Assembly: GCF_902806685.2 (NCBI RefSeq)
Contig: NC_048536.1
Coordinates: 2,232,001-2,296,000, forward strand
Source: Maniola hyperantus
Lineage: Eukaryota; Arthropoda; Insecta; Lepidoptera; Nymphalidae
Direction of reading: 5' to 3'
Length of the DNA stretch: 64,000 nucleotides
The position numbers and the translations under genes are program-made. Below are positions 20,467-30,850 of this stretch, piece by piece. Position 1 is the stretch's first letter, and each line of letters begins with the position of its first letter. The notes under the pieces are model-generated. The model made no database searches and had not been told where the DNA came from. It saw nothing but the letters and a program-made list of their open reading frames with translations.

Positions 20467-20737
20467 TAAAACCACCGGTCAAGAACGAATCGGACTCGCA
20501 CACGAAGGGTTTCCACCGTACAAGATGTAACACTGTGTACTTATTAATTTTTTTTTTTTAATTTTCATGGTGGCCATTTTGGAATTTCTATTACCTATTT
20601 GTTGATATAGTGAAAATAGAAACACATTGAAAAAAAAAATTTCTAAGTACCTATTACGGTTCTTGAATACAGCCCGCTGACAGACAGATAGATAGATGGA
20701 CTGACAGAGAGACGGACGGAGGATTAGTAATAGGATT
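20467..20737 (+). mobile_element. Interspersed repeat family D
   Basis: Head ACCGGTCAAGAACGAATCGGACTCGCACACGAAGGGTTTCC, then CATGGTGGCCATTTTGG, AATAGAAACACATTG, TATTACGGTTCTTGAATACAGCCCGCTGACAGACAG and GGATTAGTAATAGGAT tail. Same subfamily as 35,625-36,130 and 59,968-60,238. Confidence 0.8.
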
Positions 20738-20940
20738 TGCCGACTATTTGCGAGAACGTCCAAAATATGCTGAACGGATTGTTTTCCAGATTTCAGAGCA
20801 GAAAAATTAAAAAATCTTTAGTTTTCACGACTTAATTTACTTCATCATGAAAAATTTAATGAAAACAATTTAACTTTTTCACCTATATTTCAGTTCATTC
20901 GTCTTTATATTACAGTTTCTCAAAATATTTTAATTTAATA

Positions 20941-21135
20941 CTAGTTGATGCCCGCGACCTCGTTCGCGTGTATTTAGGGTCTTAAAATCCCATGGGAACT
21001 CTTTGAATTTCCAAGATTGAAAGAAGTCTATGTCCTCCCCCAGGATGTAAGCTATTTCTGTATCAAGCATCGAAATCGGTTAAACGGATTAGCCGTTAAA
21101 AGCTGGCAGACAGACAAACTTTCACAATTATATTA
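20941..21135 (-). mobile_element. Short Helitron, CTAG end intact
   Basis: CTAGTTGATGCCCGCGACCTCGTTCGCG at the left is the 3' end on the minus strand, preceded by A. GGAACTCTTTGAATTTCCAAG, CCCCAGGATGTAAGCT and CGGTTAAACGGATTAGCCG follow. The 5' border has decayed into an ATTATT run. Confidence 0.78.
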
Positions 21136-21409
21136 TTATTATTTTCATTATAAAAGCAACTAAAAAGCTTATTCTAAAATCGGGTCTTGCTTAAAATATC
21201 AACATCGCAACAAGATTTAGAGATAGAGCAGCAACAAAACGTTGGTTCGCGGGAAAAATAAAGATATTCTAGCAACAAGCAGACAAAACAACAAGTGGTG
21301 ATAGTGGGCACAAAGACGTGTGGGCGAGCGATACCGCAGCACGAATACCGCTAAAAATACTATAGAGTTACCTACTGTTATATTCATACACATGAAAAAT
21401 AAAATACTT

Positions 21410-21596
21410 AAAAACCGACTTCCAAAACCACTACAAAGTAAAAAATTACTTTTGTTTCTACACGTGTATTGTATGTTGAGATTCAAGCTTTGATTTCTAG
21501 TTTCTTTTATTATGCTCGCCCGACTTCATTCATACATACACGTGTAGAAACAAAAGTTATTTTTTACTTTGTAGTAGTTTTGGAAGTCGGTTTTTT
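21410..21596. mobile_element. MITE with 60-bp inverted arms and AAAACCGACTTC ends
   Basis: Left arm 21,410-21,469 (AAAACCGACTTCCAAAACC ... TTTCTACACGTGTAT) and right arm 21,536-21,596 (ATACACGTGTAGAAAC ... GGAAGTCGGTTTTTT) are almost perfectly complementary; the 66-bp centre is unrelated. The end motif AAAACCGACTTC also bounds the composite elements at 27,686-28,380 and 33,789-34,455. Confidence 0.9.
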
Positions 21597-21599
21597 AAT

Positions 21600-22440
21600 A
21601 TTTTATTTTATTTTAAGCTTTTTAGTGTAAGTAGTCATGCTTGGTAACTAAAATATCAATTCACCAATAAAACTTTCCAAGTCCACACGGCTTAGGAGTT
21701 CAGTACCTTGCAGCATCAGAATTGAAGAGCTAGGACTTGGAATTCAATAACAAAGTATATGCTTGGCATTTAAGCAAGGTTTATTTAGGTATTAGGCATT
21801 TATAGGCATTAAGGTATCCGAACGAACGTATGCAGAATACCGATAGCTCGGAAATCATCTAATATTTTTTAATAGCTTGATGAACATAACGATAAATACG
21901 GTACTTGGTAGGGAAGACTTGAAAACGTTTGATACATATAAAGGGACTAAGTATAATAGGTATTAACGAGTATTCTATCTTCACCACCGGGATAAAAAAG
22001 GCGCTTGCCACAACAACCGGCGAGCGGCAAGCGGCAAGCACCAACAAGGCTAACTAACGTTTTACGAAGATTAATGCGGCCCGATATATCATTCGCGACG
22101 GGACGAGGTGTGCGAACTTCCACGATAAACTTTTTAAAGACTCAAGTTGGCGCAGTCGGTAGGTACTTGGTCGTTGGTATATCGCGCTGAAAAATTGTGT
22201 ACCAAGGGTCGGTCGCCCTGAGGCGCCCCGATAAGCGGGAGGCGAAAAAATCGCGGTATTTGTTAAAGTTGACTAGGTATTTGTCAGCCGTGATGCGACA
22301 ACTTCGGTAATTGCTCCGGGATGATTTCGGCCAAGTTAATTCGCGATAAGGGAAGTTTTGGGGCAACTTTTTCGTTTTTGCTTTATCTGTGTCATGAATG
22401 GACATATATTGTTTGATACTTAAATGCATGACTTTTTTTT
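21600..22440. other. No gene recognised
   Basis: Apparently single-copy sequence. A GC-richer stretch at 22,000-22,340 contains GGCGAGCGGCAAGCGGCAAG and CGCCCCGATAAGCGGGAGGC. Several short frames (61-95 codons) cross it on both strands without recognisable motifs. Confidence 0.4.
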
Positions 22441-22444
22441 AGTA

Positions 22445-22555
22445 AAAATGGCGAGCAAACGAGCAGGCGGGTCACCTGATGTTAAGTGATTACCGCCGCC
22501 GATTTGCAGTATCAGAGGGACCACCAATGCGTTGCCGGCCCAATATTGTTGTAAT
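22445..22555 (-). mobile_element. LINE 3'-end fragment
   Basis: GGCGAGCAAACGAGCAGGCGGGTCACCTGATGTTAAG and GCGTTGCCGGCC are the reverse complement of the 3' end at 17,480-17,600. Coding sequence is missing beyond a short piece. Confidence 0.8.
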
Positions 22556-23517
22556 CTAATGGAAACACTTTTTAACACAATTAGTAAAAATATGATCTTC
22601 GTTTATAGGTATATATTTTATCTAAGATATAAATCTTGATTACATTGTTGTATTTTCTCACGATATTTGTTCAAGTTGACGAAGTACTTTTTGTAATATT
22701 AATCAGTCAGGAGAGTAGATCAATTCTGTAATCTCTCCGGGATGATTTCGCCCAGAGAAGTTTATGTGTTAGTCAAGTTAATGCATTAATACCTATACAT
22801 ATAAGTTTTTCTTAGCGTTATTATGAATGTGGGTACATAATGTTGTTTGATATAATAATTCACAGGAATTCTTGTAATATTAAATATGTTATTAATTCTG
22901 TATACTTTATTTTTTATTTTATTTATCCTTTATATGTCATCTTGTACTTAACTTAAAAAACATGCATGTTTCACAAAAAATAACTCGTCCTTCCAAAGTT
23001 ATTACCTAAGCTCTTTTGTTTTATTTCAATGCATAAAAGAAACTATAAAATTAACCATATACCTAAATAGTCAAAATGTGCAGCAAAAACATCTTACATC
23101 CCAATGAAACTAAAGTTTAACTAACCTAATTATCTAATTACTCAGCCAAATTAACAAAAGACCTCTTACCTAAATCTAGGTTAGAGGTGTCCCCCAGTTA
23201 ACCCCTAATCTCCCCCAGCGTATGTTTCGCCGCGGGGGCTTGTTAAACTTTTTACATCATCTTTTCTCGGGACAGGCGGTTAAATGGCCACGCTATAAGT
23301 CAACGTTAAACGAGCAGGATATATTAACTGGAGTTTAAGGCTAGTACAGTTGTGGCAGATGTTAGTTGAAAGATTTCCCTTATGCACCAAATATGAAGGT
23401 AAATGTCACATCAAAAATGGAGGTCTAAATTAATTATTCTTTACGCATTACTTAAGTCCAAATAGTGATTTAAAAGATTAAAATTACCTAGATATTCAAA
23501 CCTAATTTATTATTAAT
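22556..23517. other. Mostly single-copy sequence; unusual GC-rich block
   Basis: 23,175-23,300 has an unusual CCCCC-rich composition (GTCCCCCAGTTAACCCC, TCTCCCCCAGCGTATG, GCCGCGGGGGC) in AT-rich surroundings and no second copy in the window. CTCCGGGATGATTTCG occurs at 22,314 and again at 22,736, a short duplication. No gene seen. Confidence 0.45.
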
Positions 23518-23722
23518 CAGTACCCTTATTGTAAATGCGTAAGTGTTTGTTTGTCCTTCAATTACGTCGCAACGGATTAACGTGTTTTTTTGCATGGGTA
23601 GGTATATAAAGAACTGGAGAGTGACTTTGTGTACTTTTTATCCCGGAAAATCAGAGTTCCCACGGGATTTTTAAAAACCTAATTCTACGCGGACGAAGTC
23701 GCGGGCTTTAGCTATCAGCTAG
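23518..23722 (+). mobile_element. Short Helitron with intact borders
   Basis: Head TCAGTACCCTTATTGTAAATGCG, internal GTTTGTCCTTCAATTACGTCGCAACGGATTAACG, TACTTTTTATCCCGGAAAATCAGAG and the hairpin CGCGGACGAAGTCGCGGGC, end ATCAGCTAG before T. About 205 bp. Confidence 0.85.
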
Positions 23723-24075
23723 TGTAGATATAAAAAAATATCTAAGTATACTAATTCATCACATACCCACACCAAACATGTCATAAATATACCTAGTACC
23801 TAAGTCAGAAGCTAGGCCACTAGGGGTGATCGATTCAGGTGATTCATCGATGATAAATCAACAATATCCGCTTCTTACCAAACGTACTTGTATCGGCGAT
23901 CTTTTATTACTTTTTATTGCCTTTATAAAACCGTTTTGAGCAAGCAGTGAGGAAACTAAAAAAACAGGATGTCGGATAAAAATATTGCTTGAAAAAAATA
24001 AAGGAAGTAAACAAATTTTCGCATAATATTTATAGATAAAATGCATCTATATAGTCTAAATAAAATTCATAATAT

Positions 24076-24270
24076 CCACCTAAAGTACGCGACAGGAAGT
24101 AATGTACATCGGTCTTTAGAATGACATTTCGGATTTGTAGAGCGTTATCTCTGTCACTCATACCTATTTTACCTATATTACCATACCGTTTTGTCGTTCT
24201 CAACGACATCGACAGGGACAACGCTCTACAAATCTGCTATCTCCTTCTAAAGGTCGATGAATCTAGTTTG
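24076..24270. mobile_element. MITE with TGTACATCGGTCTTTAGAATG arms
   Basis: The left part AGTACGCGACAGGAAGTAATG, TGTACATCGGTCTTTAGAAT, TTTGTAGAGCGTTATCTCTG is mirrored on the right by CAGGGACAACGCTCTACAAA and TTCTAAAGGTCGATGAATC. Single-ended copies lie at 25,242-25,325 and 31,375-31,420. The first 14 bases resemble the TIR of the 44,061 MITE family. Confidence 0.85.
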
Positions 24271-24459
24271 TTTACATCCAGTGGCGTGCAGGTCATAAAG
24301 GCATAAATGCAGTGCTTACCCCAGTTGTAATGGCTCAATGCATATTTTTCATTATGACCAACCAGTAAACAGGTTTTCACAGTAACTAATGCCTACCCTG
24401 GCACCAAACCCTGTGCACGCCACTGTTTACATCGTGGTAGATAAAATCTTAATTTAATC

Positions 24460-24520
24460 TTGCTTTAACGGTGAAGGAAAACATCGTGAGGAAACCTGCA
24501 TGCCTGAGAGCTGAAAAATT
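24460..24520 (+). mobile_element. SINE family C fragment
   Basis: CTTGCTTTAACGGTGAAGGAAAACATCGTGAGGAAACCTGCATGCCTGAGAG is the SINE C body on the plus strand; both ends are missing. Confidence 0.8.
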
Positions 24521-24585
24521 GCGGACCGGCAGGAATTGAACCCCCTGGGATCGCCCGCGTTCCCAGGGGGCCCTGTAGCCCTAAA
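24518..24585 (-). mobile_element. SINE family E fragment with a strong hairpin
   Basis: ACCGGCAGGAATTGAACCCC is the box B end of the tRNA-derived family at 33,104-33,420 on the minus strand. It is followed by CCCCCTGGGA, a 9-nt loop, and TCCCAGGGGG, a perfect inverted repeat where the relatives have CCTGGGATCGCGCCC. Confidence 0.75.
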
Positions 24586-24771
24586 TTCATGGTTTTCAGA
24601 TTTTTCGCCTTAAATGTCTGCTATAAGACCTACCTACCTGGCAAATTTCATGATTCTAAGTCAACGGGAAGAACCCTGTAGGTTTCTTGACAGACCGACA
24701 GACAGACAGACGGACAGACAACAAAGTGATCATATAAGGGTTCCGTTTTTCCTTTTGAGGTACGGAACTCT
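24583..24771 (+). mobile_element. Repeat family D, 3' half
   Basis: ATGGTTTTCAGATTTTTCGCCTTAAATGTCTGC, ATTTCATGATTCTAAGTCAACGGGAAG, GACAGACAGACAGACGGACAGACAACAAAG and AGGGTTCCGTTTTTCC are the 3' half of family D. This uninterrupted copy serves as the empty-site reference for the Helitron insertion at 44,629. Confidence 0.85.
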
Positions 24772-25241
24772 ACAAACTAAAGCTACGAGTGTTCCAACTG
24801 AAAAGAAGCCCATAAAAAACTCAGCCGTTTTTATATATTTTGGTTTGCCTAGACATCATATTAAGATATTCTATAAACAAGTACATTATCTACATCTATA
24901 AACAAACTCGTATTGAAACCATCCAATTTCGGCGTAGATAGCTATCATCTCTGGCTTTTTATTTATTGCCAAGATATCTAGCGTGCTATAAATTAGGCGA
25001 ATCTATAGATATCGCTCCTATCTCGTGATGTTGCGATACGCGATTTATTAACATACGCCCACATCACGTATCGCATGCGATACCGTCCCGTTAAAATATT
25101 GGGGCTGCCGAGATATTAGTCATCGATAAAATAATTCTCTCTGCCTTTTGAGTTGACTGTGCTTGGCAGTGATTTGTTAGATAGATTGATAAGTTCTATA
25201 AAGTCTGCGTGTGTACTTAGTCATAAAAATTTCTAGGTAGG
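24772..25241. other. No gene recognised
   Basis: AT-rich sequence with a cluster of TATCGC/GCGATA words around 25,010-25,085 (ATATCGCTCC, TTGCGATACGCG, CGTATCGCATGCGATACCG), partly palindromic. No open frame of note. Confidence 0.45.
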
Positions 25242-25325
25242 ACAGTACGCGACCGAAAGTAATGTACATCGGCCTTTAGAATGACATTTCGGCTTTGTAG
25301 AGCGTAGTCTCTGTGACTAATACTA
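25242..25325 (+). mobile_element. MITE half-copy (partner of 24,076-24,270)
   Basis: AGTACGCGACCGAAAGTAATGTACATCGGCCTTTAGAATGACATTTCGG repeats the left arm of the 24,076 element; the mirrored right arm is missing. Confidence 0.8.
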
Positions 25326-25673
25326 TCTATTTCTTTTTTACATATAATATCATTGGTGTATGTATTTCATTTATTTATTTTTATTAATTAAACCATCAAC
25401 AGAATTAAACAAAAAAATTACATTATTTAAACCTCAGGTTCTAGGTCAATATATATATATTTTTTATGTATAATTCCATTTACAGGCGGCTACAGCATGC
25501 AAATTTAAACGGATAGGTATAATTTATTTAAGCCCACTTTTACCACAAAGTTTATGTTGTGGTAAAAGGATATGAGGTTACCACAGATAATTCAACCTCA
25601 AGAGTACGCATATACAAGGTTTTGCATGAAAACAAAACCTTAAAATGTTGGCGGGAGAGGACAGGGGAGAATG

Positions 25674-25735
25674 CTTTGTTGTGACTGGTGGACTCAAAAG
25701 TTACGTGACTTTTGAGTCCACCAGTCACAACAAAG
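25674..25735. repeat. Perfect 28-bp inverted repeat with 6-nt loop
   Basis: CTTTGTTGTGACTGGTGGAC... at 25,674-25,701 is the exact reverse complement of 25,708-25,735, separated by TACGTG. It would form a very stable hairpin. The left arm interrupts a sequence that resumes immediately after it (AATGTGCGTCATC), so it may be a snapback duplication. Confidence 0.93.
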
Positions 25736-25754
25736 TCAATGTGCGTCATCAAGA

Positions 25755-25890
25755 CAATGTGCGGAATGAGGCTACCGAACGGGCGTGGGCCGACTTTTAT
25801 GCTAAGCAACTGCCTAAGCTTGGCGATCGGGGGTGTCCAGCTATTAGGCATCTACAGGTGGTGGTCTGTGGAGATTACATACAGAGAGAT
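25755..25890 (+). repeat. Dispersed repeat shared with 19,740-19,850
   Basis: Frame encodes RAWADFYAKQLPKL then GDRGCPAIRHL; the minus-strand relative at 19,740-19,850 reads SDRGCPAIRRL after a 3-base difference. I do not recognise the protein. GAGATTACATACA is tandemly duplicated at 25,871 and 25,887. Confidence 0.7.
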
Positions 25891-26210
25891 TACATACACA
25901 GAGCAATCGTGCGGAAGAAGGGAGAGACCCGAACTGACTTAGGTACGTAATTGGGCCAGTTGAAGAGTCGTCGTAGTGGTCATTTACCACGAGTTCAAAG
26001 GCGTCAGACTACTGTGTCTCTCTTTATACTGAGCCTTTACTCTAACTTTGAGACTAACAACAATAAATTATTCGAAAACTTTTAGAACAAAAAGTGTAGT
26101 TTTGGTATGATCTACAGTCTACACCACTATGTATAATGACTACGCGCTGCCGCAGTGAATTCCTCAGATCCGACAAGAAAGTATCAAATATTAGCCATCG
26201 AACACACATC

Positions 26211-26302
26211 GCAATCGTCAAGAAATTCTGCCCTTTGATTGGCTGTGAAAAAATGTAAACAGCGAATCAACCAATCAAAGGGCAGAATTTCTTGACGATT
26301 GC
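26211..26302. mobile_element. Hairpin MITE with perfect 32-bp arms
   Basis: GCAATCGTCAAGAAATTCTG CCCTTTGATTGG (26,211-26,242) is exactly complementary to 26,271-26,302, with a 28-nt loop. The ATTGG/CCAAT ends of the arms recall the ATTGGTTG...CCAATCACA repeats at 54,000-54,250, suggesting a related family. Confidence 0.88.
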
Positions 26303-26524
26303 CATAGCGATGAAATGGTTATTCTTACACAATCGGGGGCCTGAAGTCAGACAGGCTGGCATGCGTGTGAGAAGGACGGACCCAAACAAACAAAATGCAC
26401 CTTACGCACACGAAACACACTTTTTCCACAACGTATTCCGTATTCCGAGCGCGTAAGATCACAGATCGCATAATTTGTAATTCAAAAACTGCATAAGTAA
26501 ATTTGCAACGGTGCGCGAGATAAC

Positions 26525-26688
26525 ATCGATTCGTACGTTAGCAAGAAACACATTTCAAGAGAAACATGGTCGATGTTGGGGCCCGAATCGAAAACAAAGC
26601 GTTGTGACATCGAGATAAGGATCGATTGGCTCGCGAAACGTCGCACCAAAACGGGCCGAACAAATTATCGATTCATAAAAACATCGAT
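26525..26688. promoter_or_regulatory. ATCGAT cluster (four sites)
   Basis: ATCGAT at 26,525, 26,621, 26,667 and 26,683 in GC-moderate, non-repeat sequence. The palindrome is the core of DREF/BEAF-type (TATCGATA) and Onecut-type sites. Site density alone does not prove regulatory function. Confidence 0.35.
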
Positions 26689-27281
26689 TTTAAAATATTA
26701 CCGAGCAGCTCGCGCGTCATTGTTGCATTTTTGATAGGGTGGCCAAGTATGTTAGAAAAAGCTTTAAGGGCCCCACACCACGCGTAACTTTGCAGCTTAG
26801 AAAGCGTCGTTCTTACTTAACAACTACTATTTTCTGGCGTTTTGAACCTTATTCCCTAGACATTAAATTAGTATCAGAATTGGTCACTGGCAAATGTTTT
26901 CGTGTAGAATAGTTTTGGCCGAAGTGATGCCGAAAATTCTCAGCCGATCGTGAATAGATCCACACCAACCATTAAGATAATGATTTGGTATTATAAATAT
27001 TTATAAATCCACTGCTTATTTTTATTGACTTATATTAAGATAAAAAGTAGTTATTACCTATGTGAAATCTCGCCCGATAGGCGATACTCGTAAAATTCCA
27101 TGCGGGGAGATTTTACTTAGATTGTAAATGTAGGCAGGAATCACTTAAAATTATCTATCTGTGCTGACGGATGGAACGGATAACCGCCTCAGAAACAGGT
27201 TCCGAGACAGATTTCCGGCTAGGCGGAATTAGAAAAACGATTGATCGGAAAAAATTTCATATTCCTTCCTTATAGCGCTAT

Positions 27282-27420
27282 ACAGGGTGTAACCAGAACG
27301 CTGGCAGAAACGAAGATACGTGATAGTACTGATGATTACTGATATGATACCATAAAAAAACGCGAAAATATTTAAAAAATCTTTATTTTGTAAAAATTCA
27401 CGATATATTGCAAATAAAAC
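27282..27420 (+). repeat. Short dispersed repeat (ACAGGGTGTAACCAGAAC type)
   Basis: ACAGGGTGTAACCAGAACGCTGGCAGAAACGAAG, GATAGTACTGATGATTACTG, TATGATAC and AAAAACGCGAAAA are shared in order with 19,151-19,275. Both copies are on the plus strand and are AT-rich; family unknown. Confidence 0.75.
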
Positions 27421-27685
27421 ATCTGACTGACGCTAGAGGTCAACATACGTTACGTAATTAGGTCACTCGAAGTCAATGCCGCGACGTAGGTGGGCATTCA
27501 CCCGATTTTTGCACGCTACACATTGCGGGTTTTAAAAATACTAAATCACTATAGTAGGGGAGCCCAAGCGGGAATTTTGGGATTTACTTCGAGCACGTCA
27601 GATTAAAGCAAGGTAAGTTAATTGGAAGCAGAAAAGTGTACATTTCAATAATCAGACAATTTGAGCGTGACATAAGGAAAAAAAA

Positions 27686-28275
27686 TTTTTACAAAAAAAA
27701 TAAAAACCGACTTCGTTACACAAACACTAAAAATTGAAAAATAATTTAATTTATTACCGAATATATTATGTATACAAGAGTTAATATAGTTCCATTATAA
27801 TACTTTTTGGTGCCGGTGCCAATTAGCTTTAGCTGCGCGAATCGTCTAGACTTCGTATTTTTATGGGACTCCACAATGGCACCTCATTGGCACCGACCCC
27901 AAAAAATATTATTATGGAACTATATTAACTCTTGTATACATAATATATTCGGTAATAAATTAAATTATTTTTCAATTTTTAGTGTTTGTGTAACGAAGTC
28001 GGTTTTTATTTTTTTTGTAAAAATTTTTTATTTCACAATTTTTAGTGGCTCCATGGAATTATGCTATGACTGGTTAAAAATCTACTGTTTACTAAGCTAT
28101 TACACTGATCGCGAGCAATTTACTCTTATCCGTTGAGGAGTTCCAGTATCTATCTTCGAAGATGTTCATCAGATCTTCACCAAATTGAAATGGGACCAAC
28201 TTTGAAGTATACCCTTTCAAACAAAAAAAGAATTTTCAAAATCGGTCCAGGCGTTTTCGCGTAATCGGGGAACAT

Positions 28276-28334
<59 letters not shown>

Positions 28335-28380
28335 TTCCGACGAATTGAGAACCTCCTCCTTTTTTTGAAGTCGGTTAAAA
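27686..28380 (+). mobile_element. Composite foldback element, copy 1
   Basis: 27,686-28,026 is a long palindrome: arms of about 150 bp carrying ATAAAAACCGACTTCG, GTATACAAGAGTTAATATAG and GGCACC words meet at a short centre. It is followed by a unique arm (TGGTTAAAAATCTACTG, ATCTTCGAAGATGTTCATCAG, AAAATCGGTCCAGGCGTTTT) and a 53-base A run, ending GGAGGAGGTT-like sequence in reverse and GAAGTCGGTTAAAA. The same two-part structure is inverted at 33,789-34,455. The whole is bounded by AACCGACTTC/GAAGTCGGTT. Confidence 0.9.
28280..28332 (+). repeat. Run of 53 adenines inside the composite element
   Basis: The homologous position in the inverted copy (33,833-33,858) has an interrupted A/T stretch, so this run expanded after insertion. 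Confidence 0.9.
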
Positions 28381-29764
28381 AGGAGAGTCACAAAGTTTCA
28401 AACATCGGCCGTGACTTTTGGTTTCGTCAAAATCGTCAGTCTTTTAAATAGGAGCTACTCGAGGATTCACTTAACACCCCTACTCAATATCTGTCAAGCT
28501 CGATAAATATTTTTGGTTCTATTTTCAGCTATTTCTTCTGCGACTCCCGGTCTTGATGCTGTCTCCCTGATATGACACGGGGCAAATGTGTCAGACCTTC
28601 CTTATTTTATAAAAGCTGAAAGTTTCTCTGCGTACTGCCCCAACATTGGGAGGAACGTATGTTTGGATGTTTGGGAGATTGCATATCGCACTCCCAACCT
28701 TTCGAAGATATGTGAGTTTTATGTAATTAAGTATCACTTGCTTTAACGGTTGTCAAATGTATAAATATTTGCTCGTTGTAATATATCAAACAAAAAGTTT
28801 GGACACAAATTACACAATAGTCGTAAAGAATACATGGCCACCCCGCTGCTGAGCCGCGTATCGTCGTATCACGCTCATACGTCATGCGATATCGCGCGAT
28901 CGTCGCGTCGTCGCACACGGCGAGATCTCGCCGCGATTCGCGTCGCGCAGTCATTCATTTAGCTGGATTTATATCATATAATTGTCGTGTGTTTAAACAC
29001 TGGGACATTCATCAATCTTGTCATGTCTGCGCCGTTTCCTTTACTCCTGGCCATTTTTCTTTATACGAAGGTTTAAAACTAGAGGTTCAAATAAAAAAAA
29101 CTTACCAATACAAGGTGAAGAGTTCCGTATAAATAAAGAGATTATACAACTATAGCATGCTCATGAAAAAAGCATATTACAGAATCGAAAATTATGTAAA
29201 TGATTAAAGAGCGCAATTTCACCAAAATCTGTTATACTGTTGGCTCTGAAAAGCTAGCAGACAGACAGCCAGCCAGCCAGACAGACACACTTTCGCATTT
29301 ATAATATGTTATGTAAGTATATAAACTATCTATTTATCTAATTGTAACTGTTTGTCTCTACAAAATAAAATAAATTAAAATTAAATTAAAATTATAGTAT
29401 GGATTATTGGATCCAAAATGTTTTTTCTAAAGATTAATTCTCGAGTAATACTTTCTGAATAAAAAGGTACGCTTTTATCAGTTTTTTAACTCTATAACTT
29501 ATAAGTTTTATAGCGTAGGTACTAGTATAGGTTACAGTGAGTGATATTTGTTCAAAGCTCGCAAACCGCGGGCGGGCGCGCGCGCGGGGCGGGCGGGATA
29601 GGCGGCTGCTGCGGCCTGATAAGGCGCTTGCACTTTGATTCACTGTTATATTGACGCACTGCTTTATAGTTTTTGTGGTTCCCTTCACGATTGATTCAAG
29701 TTAGTGGAGCATTTTTCAATCAAAGAACGAAAGTAAGTGGAAGACTAAAATGTTTGTTGCAATC
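28381..29764. other. Single-copy sequence with two GC-rich islands; no gene assigned
   Basis: GC/CpG-rich patches at 28,840-28,960 (TCGCGCGATCGTCGCGTCGTCG) and 29,565-29,645 (GGGCGGGCGCGCGCGCGGGG followed by TATC/GATAAGG words) stand out. They could be promoters, enhancers or first exons. Open frames across them (75-84 codons) have no recognisable domain. A Helitron 5' fragment (AGCTAGCAGACAGACAGCC, TTTCGCATTTATAATATG, minus) is at about 29,250-29,312. Confidence 0.45.
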
Positions 29765-30040
29765 CCCCGAATTATCATCATCGTCATAATCAGTCAATCA
29801 CCGACCCACTACTGAATAAACGTCTCCTCTCAGTATGAGAAGGGTTTAGGCCATAGTCCGCTACGCTGGTCAAGTGCGGATTGGCAGACTTCACACACTT
29901 TTGAGGACATTATGGAGATACTGTCAGGTATGGAGATTTCCTCGCGATGTTTTCAAAGCAAGTCCTTTACCGTTAGAGGGATCAAATCCCCGACATCCCG
30001 AATAGGAAGCGGATGTCTTTACCAAAAGGCTAAAGGCCCC
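29765..30040 (-). mobile_element. SINE family C
   Basis: Minus-strand copy: tail ATCATCATCGTC at 29,775, GACCCACTACTGAATAAACG, GGCCATAGTCCGC, CACACACTTTTGAGG, GTCAGGTATGGAG, then the tRNA-like head (GGGATCAAATCCC box B, ATAGGAAGCGGATGTC) near 30,035. Confidence 0.82.
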
Positions 30041-30504
30041 CCCACCGTAAAAAATAGAAATAGATATTATTTATTTGCACAATGTGATTTACAAAAGACT
30101 TAACGTAGAGTTTCAAAGAGTCCATTTTAACTTACTACGCATATAAAGCTAGTTTAATTTTCGTGTTCCGGCGCAGTATAGCTTTATTGCGTTATGCAAA
30201 TTAAATGGGGACGAACTATTTTTATTGTATTGCATCCCGCGATCTTTATACGAGTCTCGAGCCATGCATGGAGTTCGGAAGAGGATATGAAATCGCTTTA
30301 TTAGTCTTTGCTGGCGTAAGATACAGGCGATTGCCACTTTAAGTTTAATGCTACTGAACGGAACTCAGTGCTTATAATTTTGTTTATGCCTTGGCAAGTT
30401 TGTGAAGTGAAAAAATTAAGGTTCAAACGCACTTGCGCATTACGCTGCGCTGCGGCAGCGCCATGCTCTATAGTCCATACAAACTCATATAAACTCCTGT
30501 ACGC

Positions 30505-30603
30505 TTAGCATAAGATACTACGTCTCAGCAACGTTGCTTGAATTCGAGAGTCGAAACACAATAACGTCAAAGTAAAATGGACCTAAAGAGCCTTGAATTG
30601 AAG
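30505..30603 (+). mobile_element. MITE half-copy (1,766-2,042 family)
   Basis: CATAAGATACTACGTCTCAGC, GAATTCGAGAGTCGAAACACAATAACGTCAAAGTAAAATGGACC match the left half of the 1,766 element; the right arm is missing. Confidence 0.8.
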
Positions 30604-30649
30604 CGTAGCAGCGTAAATGCGTTTGGACCATTAATTAGTATGTAACAAC

Positions 30650-30850
30650 ACCCTATCCGTGCAAAGAAGTTAGCTCTCTCTGTTACCTAATCCCATACAA
30701 ATAATAGAGGTAAAAATCTTAGTGGGCGCTAACCATTTTGAGTCACCAACCAATCACAAACGAAACTATGTTTTCTAATCGAATTTTGGATGTTTTTGAA
30801 AACATTTTCGATATGAATTTCAAATGTTTATTTTTGAAAACATGTTTCTA
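30650..30850 (+). mobile_element. MITE half-copy (9,382-9,675 family)
   Basis: CCTATCCGTGCAAAGAAGTTAG, CTCTCTCTGTTACCTAATCCCATACAAAT and AAAATCTTAGTGGGC match the left arm of 9,382; TGTTTTTGAAAACATTTTCG matches its interior. The right arm is absent. Confidence 0.78.

Larger units (their letters stand above)
26303..27685. other. No gene recognised; apparently single-copy
   Basis: Contains a cluster of ATCGAT sites (see 26,525-26,688). ACAGGGTGTAACCAGAACG at 27,282 and TACTGATGATTACTG recur near 19,151-19,205, marking another short dispersed repeat (about 27,280-27,420 and 19,150-19,275). No convincing coding region. Confidence 0.45.
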
